Assembly: GCA_003971905.1 (NCBI GenBank)
Contig: RSEE01000017.1
Location: 248,001-312,000 of the forward strand
Direction of reading: 5' to 3'
DNA: 64,000 nt
DNA from: Moniliella sp. 'wahieum'
Lineage: Eukaryota > Basidiomycota > Moniliellomycetes > Moniliellales > Moniliellaceae
Of this stretch, positions 25,874-36,518 are shown piece by piece (position 1 is the first letter of the stretch; each line of letters starts with the position of its first letter). The notes below the pieces were generated by a model, which had not been told where the DNA came from, did not search any database, and saw only the letters and a program-made list of their open reading frames with translations. Made by a program: the position numbers and the translations under genes.

Positions 25874-28800
25874 ATGCCTGCGACGACGGCGCCGGCAGGC
25901 CAGCCCCCGCTGTCCGCGCCAGATGCGGCGCCCCCCGCCCCCTTCTCTCCCCGTCGAGACCACCAACTTCAACGCCGTCAAGGCCCGTCGCTGCCCATGG
26001 CCTCGCACTCGACCCCTGCATGACCGCCGAGCAGGCTGCTGCTGCCGGCGACCTGGGGCAAGGCACCCCTATGTCTCCACTGCACCCCCCTCCCCGACGG
26101 ACGCATCCTCTGGCAGCTGCGCACACGAGCCCCGTCGCCCGCCGCAGCTGCCGCCGCCGCGCCCTCCCTCCCGCCCGGCACCCCCTCGGCCTTGACCGCC
26201 TCCTCGTCAGCCCTCCCCGTGGCTCGCCAGCGACAGGCGCCGCGCTCCAGAGTGGCGACATGCTCGGCGCCGTTCTATCCACCCACCCGTCCTGGGCTGC
26301 TGCCGTCGCCCATGCCCAGTCCGCGGCGTCGCCGCCTCCACCGCTCGATGACCGCTGGGCCCGAGCGTCATCTTCCACCCGCTTACCCTGGCCCAATGGG
26401 CCTCCCTTCCGCCGGCACCGCTCCCTGCGCCAGCGTCTTCTTCCAATCCTCCCTCCATGCTTGCTGCCCACTTCGACTTTTTCCAGTCCCTTTCTCCCCG
26501 ACGGATGCGCCTGAATCGGAGGATGACGAGCCCTGCTTGGCCGACGACCCGCGCTTTGCCGTGGGGTGTGGCCCATGCTAAACAACCCCACCGAGTCTTG
26601 CAGACGTCCGGTCCCGGCTCTGCTGAGGCTCCCTTGGGGCTCATCGAGGCCACCAGCGAGACAGCCCCGCCCCCCTTTGAAGCTTATCAGCTGCCTGGGC
26701 GAGACATGGTCCCCCCCCTACGCGCCTATGAGGTCTCCGCTCTCTTCCCCCGGCGCTCGTCTGCCCTCCTGGCCGCCTCAGCCGAGCGGCTCGTAGCTCA
26801 GCTCACTTCGGTCATTGATACGCGCCTCCAGACCGACTTTTTCTACACCTTCCGTCTGTTTATGACTCCACACACCCTCCTTGACCTTCTCCTGGCCCGA
26901 TGGAATGGACCTTCCTGTCTTTGACGCTCAAATGGGTGAGGATTCACCGAGAACTTTGGCTCGAGTCAGCCGCTGTTGCCAAACACGACCCAAGCCAGCC
27001 GCCAGATCCAATCTGTTGTTCGGGTGCGCACCATGGTCGTGCTCCGCTTTTGGCTCGTCCACTTCTTCGACGACGACTGGTACCCTGACCGCAGTTACGC
27101 TCGAGACTGTGCGACTGGCTCAATGCGACTCGCCAGGGTGCAGCGGATCCGGGCGTGGCAGGGGTGCTGGATGCGTTGCGTAAGACGGTCCGTCGGGTTC
27201 AGGCCGTATATGGGGCGCAGCCTTCTAGCGATGGCCCGTTGGATCTGTCAGACTTGCTACCACCTTCTGCCTTGGCATTGCGTAAGGATACCGAGACGTT
27301 CCCTACTGCACCATCCAAGGAACAATCCAAGCGCCCGACGCCTTTACGGAACATGCTTGGCAACCTACACCGCATGACCCGCGTTCCCACTCGCAAGCCC
27401 TCCAAACAGACGCTCTCCCCCTTGCTTGCGTTCGGACATGACATAGGTAGCACTACAAATTTGCTGGAGCAACAGCCCATTGCGCGTGCAGGCCCAATTG
27501 CGGATCTGCTCACCATCCCGGCGCAGCTGCAGGCCTACCTCGAGTACTACGATGTGGTTGTCTGAGCCGGAGGACAGCTTGTCGGCAGGCGACCTTAAGG
27601 AGGCGGATAAGCCTGAGTCGGAGGACAGCTTGTTGGCAGGCGACCTCAGTGCGCCAGAGCACAAAATCAGGCTGGCCGTGCCATCGGCGACGACCAAGTC
27701 TGTATCTGTGGAAGCATCCGACCTGTCGAAGGCCAATCCCGCCCCTGTGCCTGCCACGGTCGCGGACAATTTGGCCGAGGACACGGACCACTCAAAGGTT
27801 GTTGAGGTACAGGGCACTGCACCCCAAATGCTTGAATCATCGTTTGGGCCGGAAGGGTCCACGGCGTCTCGGCAACCTCTTTCCCCCTTCCTGCCGTGAA
27901 ACCGTACGTGTCTGAGCACCCTGATGGCTGGCTTGAGCAACTCACAGGCCCGAGCAACGAGTCGGTGTGGAACGACTGGCATAGCACCTCGGCCGTGTCA
28001 CATGCCACCTCCACTTCGGCCGCACCAAGCGGGGGGACATTTGGTGTTGGGCCCCAGAGTTCGATGGCGTCGCTACCACTGTCCCAGGATTTGTCGGCAG
28101 ATGATTCCCGGGTTTCCTCGGATAGCAAGGAGGCCCCGGACGTTGCTCCCCTGCGCTCCTCGCCCGTACCACCCCTTCCTACGAGCTTATCCCGCGTCCT
28201 GCCTACCCCCGCACGACCGCCTTCGATTCCCTGCCTCCCTTCCCGGCTCCGTTGGAGCTATTCCCTTCCGGTAATGATTCGGATGGTGACTCGGAGGTGC
28301 TGGGTATGCACGAGCTGGATGTGGTCCAGCCCGGCTCGAGTCGGGGCAAGACAGAGGCCCCTCTAAACTTGTGGGGGAGAAGACGAGACCTGACACCCTG
28401 CGCCTCTTCTCCTGCGCCTGAGGCGGAGGCAGGACCAAATGCGGCTGCTGTGCTTCCCTTATCTCCCGATGAAGCCTTGCCAGAGGAGACGCCAATTGAG
28501 ACTCCTCTTCCCGTTTCGTCCCCCTCGATCGGCCCAGTGCCGGAGCAGCATGCTGTTGAGCCTGTATTGCCATCTACGCCGGACCTGATGTGGGAACCGG
28601 CGGAGCACCCCAACCAGCACCGGGACCTTTCTCGTACGCCCGTGCCTGGGCCCCTTATGACAGAAGGGGACCAGGACGATGCCGCCTCGCCTGTACGGAC
28701 AATTTCCTCTCTGCTGATGCAGGTCGTTCAACGCCAGCTTCTTCGGTGGACGATGCGAGACTGTCTAGGAAGGGCAATGACAGCGATGTGGGCATGAGCA

Positions 28801-30839
28801 CCGGCGTGGGGAGTGATTCCGAGCCTCTGACCCATGACGAAGAGGAGTCGCGTCATATGTCGTGCAAGATCACCGGCCTCGCCCTAACGGAGGCTGTTCC
28901 GGTGGCCCAATCGGCGCGCGGCCGCGAGAAGACCTGCATCACTTTGCCTCCGAGCAGACGCTCAAGTCGCCTCGCCCACTCCGGCTGGGAGAAACGCGAA
29001 TGGGATCATGTCCATGGCGGGCCCGCCGCCTGTGGCTGTCCCGGCCTGGCCTGGGGTGGTGCAGTTGGATGATGTGGACCTGTCGAGTGATGATGAGGGG
29101 GATGTCGTCCGCAAGGCCCTCCGTCGGTTGCCTGGGGCGAGAGACCTGCGCCATGCTCGACAGGTAGGCAACCTGGCCGACCCACCTCGCCGGCGATCCT
29201 CGTCGTCCAGCTCATCAGATCTGGACCAGCCCACTGGGAACCAGGAAAAGGAACGACGCATGGCGGGGCCACCGGTGGTGCAGACGGTGCCCAAGTCGGT
29301 CATGCCTACAGGTCCACGGGCTCTTCCTTATGGTTTCTTAACCAGCGATTTGTTTGACGATGAGCAGCGTTGGCCGGGTGCGAGATGGTGAAGGGGTTCA
29401 GCCTCGATGGGTTCGTATCGGACGAGGAGGAGGAAGGGGGTGTGTCGGATGCCCTTGCTCGACTGGAGGGATTGATCACGGATGAAAAAAGGTCGGCACG
29501 GGCTCGCAAGGTAGAAATGCTTTTGGCCGCTTCGGCTCGGAAGATGGGGACCATTCCTGAGAAAAGCACTTCCCGTGCCACCGCCCTCCTGGCCCACAGA
29601 ACTCGATGCATGCCCCCTCCGCCTCTGCCAGCCGTGCGCGGGCGACGGCGGGAGTCGGGGTGCAGAGGCTTCCACCAGCCTGGAGGTTGGGCAAGCCAGG
29701 GGCATGGCCCCGCCCCCCTCTCCACCGCTCCTTATTCTCGACTACCGTTCGGAGGACGTGGCGGCGCAGCTGTGCCTTATCGAAGCCGAGCTGTTTACCA
29801 AGGTGTCATGGCACGAATTTGCGTCGGGGCCTGGCGGACGGTGCGGCAAGTGCCGGCAGTGTACGACTGGGAGGCCTTTTACCGTGCGCGCATGCGTCGC
29901 CGTATCGCGCCGGAAACAACCGCTGCCTCATCCGACTCGGCTTTGGCTGTGATTGCGGCTCGGTTCAACTTGGTGGCCAACTGGGTTTCGTCCGAGGTGG
30001 TGCTTACCGCCACGCCCCGTGCTCGGGCAGGACTGGTGGCCAAGCTGATCCGTATTGCGGTGCGCTGCTACGAAATGGGTAACTTTGCCTCGGTTGTCCA
30101 GATTGTCTGTGGCCTCGAGTCGCCCTGGGTGGCTCGCTTGTCGCGCACGTGGGCAGGCGTTCCGGTATTGGAGAAACGGGCGTTGCGGGACCTGCGCACG
30201 CTCGCTTCTCCTGCCCATGGGTTCCGTCACCTGCGGAGAGTATGCGACGATCTTGTTGCTCAGTCGGGCCTGGAGGAGCATATGAACTCGGCAGGCCCGC
30301 CTCCTCCCGCCGGGGGAGGATCACACCCACTGACTGAGGCCGTTGCGCAGCCTCGTCTTCCCCCGAGCGGGCGTGCGTGCCGTTCGTGGGGCTTCTTGGT
30401 CGATTTGACCGAGGTGGACTTAATGCCGACGACATTGAGTGCGGCTGACTATCTCGATCGGTGCCCCGACCCTGAAGGCGCCTTACCCTCCGCCCTTTCG
30501 CCCGACTGGGCTTCCACCTCGGCCGAGGGCGCCGTGCAGCGGCGGAGGTGCTGGAACAAGTTCTCACTCCCCTTCCCGATGCACTGGGGCAGCAAGCGCC
30601 GCTGCTCATCAACATGTACAAGTACCGCTTTGGCGATGAAGATCAAGACGGCGCTGGCTTTCCAAGCATGCGCGCGTGCCTACTCCGTCCGTCAATGCCC
30701 CATTGTACTCGCGCTGCCTCAAGCTACGCTGCCTCTCCGCACCCGTGCTTACGCAGTATGTCCTCCTCTTTCTCTATCTTGACGACCGCTTGACTGACTT
30801 GCTTCCTCTTCTCCAGGCTTCTCATATGCAAGAAAACTG
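25874..30839 (+). CDS. Ras-type guanine nucleotide exchange factor, Lte1/Cdc25-like
   Basis: A RasGEF N-terminal (REM) motif spans about 26780-27190 (RLVAQLTSVIDTRLQTDFFY, FRLFMTPHTLLDLLLARW, VLRFWLVHFFDDDW). A catalytic CDC25 domain lies far downstream at about 29730-30440 (LLILDYRSEDVAAQLCLIE, ELFTKVSWHEF, IAARFNLVANWVSSEVV, LIRIAVRCYEMGNFASVVQI, LVDLTEVDLM). About 2.4 kb of acidic Ser/Pro-rich linker separates them. This spacing is that of Lte1, the mitotic-exit GEF-like protein, rather than Cdc25/Sdc25, but an SH3 domain was not found and assignment is tentative. The ATG at 25874 (MPATTAPAGQPP) is a choice among several. At least four frame switches (about 26000, 26890, 27560-27900 and 29390-29800) mark introns or indels. 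The last exon after about 30815 ends QASHMQEN. Confidence 0.8.
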
Positions 30840-31727
30840 AGGCTACATGCATTGTTGCTTTCCTACGTCCCTTCATACGCTCTTCTTGTACCCCACGCCT
30901 TGACCCACGCGACCTGACTCTCTGCTGTGGGCTCTATCCGCCCCTGTCTTTTACTTGGGACACCGAGGTGTAGGATAGACCTGCCCCGATCCGACGACTC
31001 CCCTCCTATCCACTTCGCCTCTTCTTCCTCTCATTCACGACTCTGAACCCGAACCCGAACCCGAACCCGAACCCGACTCTCACCCCGACTCAACCTTTAC
31101 GCGCCTTTTTCTGCTGCCTCTGCCTCATGACCTTAATGTGGAGCGCCAACCAACCCTTTTGTGACATCCTTTCCCTTTTTAGCTTCAAGTGCCGCCCTGA
31201 CCGAACTGCGCCTCCTTCTTCATACCGTTTACGCGTTACGCCTCGTGCACGTTTTGCCAATCTTTTGTTCCAATCAATCTACATCTCTCTGCGTGCTACC
31301 CCTTCTTTCATGGCCTAGTGTGCCCTCCATTCCTTTGCTCCCGTGGTGACGCGGGCGAGCGCTCATGGTCACGATACACACACTGGCCTGAGATTCAACT
31401 AGCTTGCCACACGGCTCCAGCTTGCTGGGCTACGCTTCGACAATACCTCTATAGTGTAGGGACGCACTGCGCCGGGCCGAGAAAGGAGATGCTTGCGGAG
31501 TTCTCACCAGGAAACAATTTGCCCTAGCCAGTAGGGCGCCTTGGGACTCCCAAGCGAAGACTGGCGCTTGGCCGTCATGTCCAAAGAAGAAGAAAAAGAA
31601 AAGAGGGGTGGACGGACGGTCCCATGGATAATCGGTCACCTCGATACCCGATCCGCGAATCAGCGGCATATAGGAGTTGATGCAACGACCAGCGCACCGT
31701 TGGCCTACATGAGCTTTGTGGATTGGC
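30840..31727. other. spacer between the Ras-GEF and the expansin-like gene
   Basis: A convergent intergenic region with no gene. It is pyrimidine-rich and contains the GAACCC array (31045-31074). Confidence 0.5.
31045..31074. repeat. hexamer tandem repeat (GAACCC)x5
   Basis: Five exact GAACCC units in a non-coding spacer. Confidence 0.95.
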
Positions 31728-32482
31728 TTAGACCAAAGTCCAGGTCATTTGGAACTCGCTGGGGGAAAAGAAGAAAGCGAGCCAAAGCCAGTTAGTACAC
31801 AGGCACAACAACAAGGTAGATGCTCTATCTAGGAGACAAGGCAATAGAAGGAGAGAAAAAACGTACCCCTCGTTGAAGTTGTTGTTGGTGAGGGCGCCAA
31901 AAAGGCTTTGGGACATATCCAAGTCCCCGCCGTTGGGGCAGGTGGGGCATGCATCGACAATGGTGGCAACTTGGGTCTGGTGGGTAGCTTGGTTGGTAAT
32001 CTTGAGCTGCTTCCCGCACCAACTGGACTTGGCACCCGTGTTGCCATAGCGTGATCCACTGATCGCCACCACCATGTCGCTCGGCTTGGAGTTCCAACCG
32101 CACGCACCTGGGTTTTGCCAGTCCATATGATGGTGGTCAGCACACCATGCAAAGCAGACAAACAACCCCCCTTGGCTGGGTTCATATATATAGACGTACC
32201 CAAACCAACTTGGAAGAAAGTAGCCCGGCCACCCCCACTGGTTCCGCCACTGGATCCGCTAGTGGAGCCGGACCCGGAGCTGCCGCCTGAGCCCGAGCCG
32301 GAGCTCTCCCGGATCCGGAGCCAGAACCAGAGCCGGAGCCGGAACCAGAACCAGACCAGAGCCAGAACGACGAACATGCACCATGTGTGCCCGGCTGACA
32401 GCGCGTTCACCCACAGGGCGGCCAGCGCTGGCAAAAGTCGTGACAAAGCCCCGATGAGGCAAAGCTTGGTAAAGGAAACCAT
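31728..32482 (-). CDS. secreted expansin-like protein with DPBB/RlpA-like fold
   Basis: The C-terminal domain is a double-psi beta-barrel of the barwin/expansin type: ATFFQVGLGACGW (formed across an intron), SKPSDMVVAISGSRYG, WCGKQLKI, the conserved VATIVDACPTCPNGGDLDMS, LFGALT and the strand FQMTWTLV. Fungal members are small secreted proteins active on or bound to cell walls; several are induced on plants. The ATG at 32482 starts a signal-peptide-like stretch (MVSFTKLCLIGAL). A Gly/Ser repeat linker follows (visible as SSGSGSGGSSGSGSTSGSS), joined to it across one or two frame breaks around 32290-32450. Introns 32108-32199 and 31759-31866 have good GT-AG ends and restore the barrel frame exactly. 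The product is about 180 aa. No catalytic expansin-like C-terminal CBM63 domain is present, so this is the short DPBB-only class. Confidence 0.88.
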
Positions 32483-32694
32483 TTCTAAAAGGAAGCAAGA
32501 AGCGAAGAATGTGAAAGGAGAAAGAAGGGTTGTTGGGTCTAGTGAGGAGGGAAGTCGGGGGGATCTGAGCGAGGAGGAGGCAGAGAAGCGGATGGAACTT
32601 TGGGCCGGCCAAAGAAGAGGAAAAAGGGGCACGAGGGTGGTGACGGAGGGGAGTCGATGGTGAGCTGCGGTAAGGGGGAGGGCTAGGGGTGTAA

Positions 32695-32702
32695 CTTATA
32701 TA
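32695..32702 (-). promoter_or_regulatory. TATA box upstream of the expansin-like gene
   Basis: TATATAAG on the minus strand, about 213 bp before the ATG at 32482. Confidence 0.5.
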
Positions 32703-33813
32703 CCTCTGCGAAGAAAGCAGGCGGCGGCAACGCTTGTGCTGGGCGCTAAAAGAGCTGAACACATAGTAGTAGTGCATATTAGCTAGCCACGCAACAGCTT
32801 CTTGCAGTGCTCAGGGAAAGCGGTGCTGCATGCCAGTGCTGGCGAGTGTGGAGGATGATACAGTGATGCACGACCCGAGCATAATGCTTACTAGTTACTC
32901 GAGAGGTGCGAGCGTGACGCGCAACGGTGACAGGCGCAGGGGGTGGTGGCGGTGGGAGGAGTCAACTTAAGCAACCTAGCGGGGAATGATCGATAAGAGC
33001 AGGAGCGACGCTCGCTCGCTCGCTCGCTCGCTCGCTGCATCCGGGCGAATACTTCGATCAGCGCTTACATGTCACAGCGAGGCCGCGGAGGCACAGCAGG
33101 GCGCAGCCGGGATAATGCGTTACGCTCTGCTACGCCCTCTGTTACACATGCGACGCGTTACGCGTTACGCCCAACTTCGTAACCGGTAACACCTACTAAG
33201 AATGGGCGGCTACAGGTGTTGAAAAACGTCCAGTGCTGGAGGTCAACAGGGCCCGACCGGTGGCCCGGGACAGACCGAGTACCTCCCTACTCGTGTGTGT
33301 TTCCACCAGAGCGACGCGAGGTGGGGCAGGGCGGCCGGTGAGGGGTTCGGGGCGGTGAGAGTGTGAGGACACGACGCCGCAATGATATAAACCACTTCGG
33401 CATTCCACTTTTCTCCACGTCAGGACGGTGCACGATCTGCGTTTTCTGTCTGTGCCCCATCGGCTTCCACCCATCTCCAGCGCCAGCGCAGTCCATTACG
33501 GATTCAATATTCACTGAGGAAACACCCTCCACGCCGTGGACGCTTCACCCCGGGGTACGTGCTTGATTGGCATATGGGGAACGCTGCGCTAATCCTGCCC
33601 AAAATGGCATGCACGGCGTAGAAGGCATGCTGAACGTTAGGTCCATCCAAAGCGGGTTAGGAGGGATTGTTGTGTTCGGTGATAACGCGATAACGCGATA
33701 ATGTTGTTTTGTCGGTTATTGCAGCTGCCAAGCTCTTCATCCAACGAAGTACCCTCGGTACGTAGATGTGTATAGTACACAAAACTGGATCTCATTTCCA
33801 CATAACAGAGCGC
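32703..33813. other. spacer with (GCTC)n microsatellite
   Basis: No gene seen. A CGCT array of seven units occupies 33009-33036. Repeated GTTACGC/TACGC stretches occur at 33119-33190, and a gataacgcgataacgcgataa triplet lies near 33679-33701. Confidence 0.5.
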
Positions 33814-35536
33814 CTATTCGAGTCTCGGACGTTTGGAGGGGCGGTGAGAATTTTGCTGTGAGCTGAAAAATTCACGAATGTGCTCCTCTGTCACTACCTC
33901 TCCCGTCTGTGCAAAGGGGCGAAGGTGATCGTACAACGCCGTTCGCAGTCGATGGTACCCCTCGAGAGTAGAAGCGAGTTGTACGCGAGGTAACGTATCC
34001 AACGCAGCGAGTGCCCGCTCATACGACCCCCGATGTTGTATTGTTGGTGCCTGGACCTCGGAGTGAGACCCAGCTCCAGCTCCAGCTGCAGCACCAACAA
34101 GGGTGGAGGCAAGGCGAAGCAGAGCGGCATGGTCCCCATGGCTTTCAAGTCCTTGGCCTGACATCCCCAAAGATGGAGCAGGGGTCCCATCGCGTGATAC
34201 TGGGGGAGTGTAGGACTCTTCTGTATCCAGAACAAAGGGAAGTTGATCCCACTTCGGTAGACACTGTGAAGCATCAATACCACAGGTCAGAGCAGCTCAA
34301 ATACAACGCTGGCAAAACTTACCTTTGCGCAACGACAGATGCGGCTGCGGTAGTTAGATCCCAGATACAAATCCACTCTGGGAGATCTCTGGTCCGACGG
34401 AGTAGTGGCAGACGTGGTATTTGCTTGCAAAGTCTTGACGAGAGCGAAATCTACTCCCGTACCACCCGGGTTGGTGCACGCCTCAGAACTGGACCGGGGG
34501 CTGGACTCAGTAGGTGCAGAACTAGCTACCTTCGGAGGGGATTCAGCATCCGTCTTGGTTGCACCCCCATCAGGCAGCTCGGATTGGGGCCCCTCATTCG
34601 CCTCAACAATATCGCGACCTTCAACATGACCCTCCTGAGACACCTGCGTTTCAGTCGACAAAGTAGCTTTGAGCTCGGGTCTCGCCGTTCCAACCGCAAG
34701 CAGATCAATGGGACTGTCCTGTTCCGAATCAGGAACAGCTTTTTGCACCATTGTGCTCTCCTGGATTGCAATGGGATCCCGTGCCACCTCTCTTGGGACG
34801 AGAGTGATAAAGCCAGTACCGTGGACACCGACATAGTCCTGCAAAATAGGGTGGGCCAACACACACTTTGAGCAGATGAAGTCGTCAAAATCATCTTGAC
34901 CAAAGGTGCCATCGGCTGAACCAAGGGAGATGCAATTCTCGTGGTACCATTCTTCGCATACGACACACTGGAACATGGTCTGTCGTCGGAGCCTCCGTCA
35001 GTAGCGGACCTGATCATGAAGCAAACAAGGGAGATGGGGGGGGTTGGAAAGATGCTAACCTCCTCCTCAGTTTCTGGGTCGTATGTCTTGCCCTTGGGGC
35101 AGTAACAAAACTCGCCTTCAAAGTTTTTGGTATACTGGTTTTCGGTGTTGGCCGTCCCGCGTCCTGGGGTACGCAGAGAACATGCTTCCACCTCCGTATC
35201 TGGCTTCAAGCGGGCGAGAGAAGGGGTGCCGCAATCGCAGCGGAAGTGCCGCCGGTGGAAGAGTTCGACGAGCTCATGTTCAGCATGGCATCCCAAGCTG
35301 CAATGGGCGCAGATCCCGCCAGACCCACAGGTACGGCAGGAATATACGGGCTGGCGAATATAGCCGAGATCATGTGTGCAGGCGCCGAGGCCAAAAGGAA
35401 TGGCCTCGGCTGCCTCTCGCTCGAGCGCCTGCTCGCGCTCAATCAGCTCCTGGGCAGTGTACACCGCCTCCTCGGCCGGAGTATGGGAGGCGTCGCAAGG
35501 CTTGAGTGGGGACGGGGAGCGAGAAGAATGGAGCAT
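33814..35536 (-). CDS. UBR7-type protein with UBR box and PHD finger
   Basis: From the ATG at 35536 the UBR zinc-binding box is almost complete: CTHDLGYIRQPVYSCRTC, GGICAHCSLGCHAEHELVEL, and FHRRHFRCDCG. A PHD-like finger follows (FEGEFCYCPKGKTY, MFQCVVCEEWYHENCISLG, DFDDFICSKC), then VLAHPILQDYVG and an acidic Ser/Pro-rich linker. The tail ends SSQQNSHRPSKRPRLE, a putative nuclear signal. This order is that of UBR7 (S. pombe mlo2), a chromatin-linked N-recognin-family ligase or reader. Introns interrupt it at about 34985-35060 and 34240-34320. The last exon (about 34170-33814) matches the family's helical C-terminus. Length is about 480 aa. Confidence 0.9.
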
Positions 35537-35879
35537 GGGGCGCCGGTGGTTGTGCAGCCCCTCCTCCCGATTGACGCGCTGGAGCAACGCAACCGCGTAG
35601 ACGAGACGACGCACGGCTGCTTACCAAAGCGTAAACAACCACTTTCATTTACACGTGAGATGTAATTGGCGCTCGGGCCTCTTTATCAAATGTTTTCTTT
35701 TGTTGTATTGCCACCTGTTGTGGGGGTCGTCTGCTTGCTGTTTCTGTAGGCACCACCGTGGTCAGCTTGTGAAACATACGAACTTGTAACGTGTTTATGA
35801 GGCTGTATGGGGTCTTCGGAGCTATAGACGTGAGGTTCGTATTCCGAGGCGGGGCACATACATGGTTACTAGGTCCGAT
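35537..35879. other. UBR7 upstream region and flank of the Crypton-like element
   Basis: About 340 bp with no gene. It separates the UBR7 start from the 3' end of the recombinase locus. Confidence 0.4.
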
Positions 35880-35881
35880 CT

Positions 35882-36518
35882 TCAGACGGGGGGGTCCCCA
35901 TAACGAATCTTTGGGTTAGGCATAAAAGGCTCGCTACGCTTTTTGAGGGTCTCTTGGTGCCGTGCCTCATCGTCTCAGTAGAGAATGGAGATCTCATTCC
36001 ATTGCATACAGCCCTCACTGCCATTCTCGAACTGGGCGCCGTACTGGGCTTGAAACTTGGCCAGAGACCCTCCACACTGTTGCCAATAGAGTGCGAGCAT
36101 TTCCTTGGTTTCTTTAGCGCCACATACAGCGATAGGGGTCATCATTCAGCGCTTCACTCATACAGGACGGATGCTTGTACACCTCAGGAACAGGAGATGT
36201 CTTTTTGACAGACTCCTCGTAACCCTTTTTCTTCCCGTTCTCCTCCATCCTGGTCGTTACCTTGCATAAGACTTCTCTTCGGTTAAGCACAAAGTGCTCG
36301 TTGATGAAAGTGGAGGGATTATGGAGAGCGACACCCCTAGGAAAAGGGAAGAGGGACTCCAGGGTTGGTGTGGACTCGTATAGCAGAACAGGGCCGTTCC
36401 TCTGTCAAAACTGGCACTTCTTGGGGAGCATGTTCCACCGTAGTAGGAGGTGTATTAGTGGCAGGGGCAAGAGTGGCTGCTGGGGCTGGCATGACATCGG
36501 GGACCAGAGAGCCTTTAA
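35882..36518 (-). pseudogene. C-terminal tail of the recombinase locus, possible GCR1_C-like module
   Basis: Downstream of the coiled coil come a Pro/Ala/Thr-rich segment (PAPAATLAPATNTPP) and then, at about 36105-35980, LALYWQQCGGSLAKFQAQYG, EGCMQWNEISILY, a stop, and further reading to KIRYGDPPV. Position and spacing recall the GCR1_C DNA-binding domain that fungal Cryptons carry at the C-terminus, but key residues are not convincing by eye. An in-frame TGA follows ISILY. Confidence 0.4.

Noticed and set aside
25710..26591. 293-codon minus-strand frame
   Set aside because: Antisense of the Ras-GEF N-terminal region; Arg/Gly-rich with no domain.
31045..31074. GAACCC array as a telomere-like or interstitial telomeric repeat
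   Set aside because: Fungal telomere repeats of this group are TTAGGG; this unit does not match and the array has only five copies.
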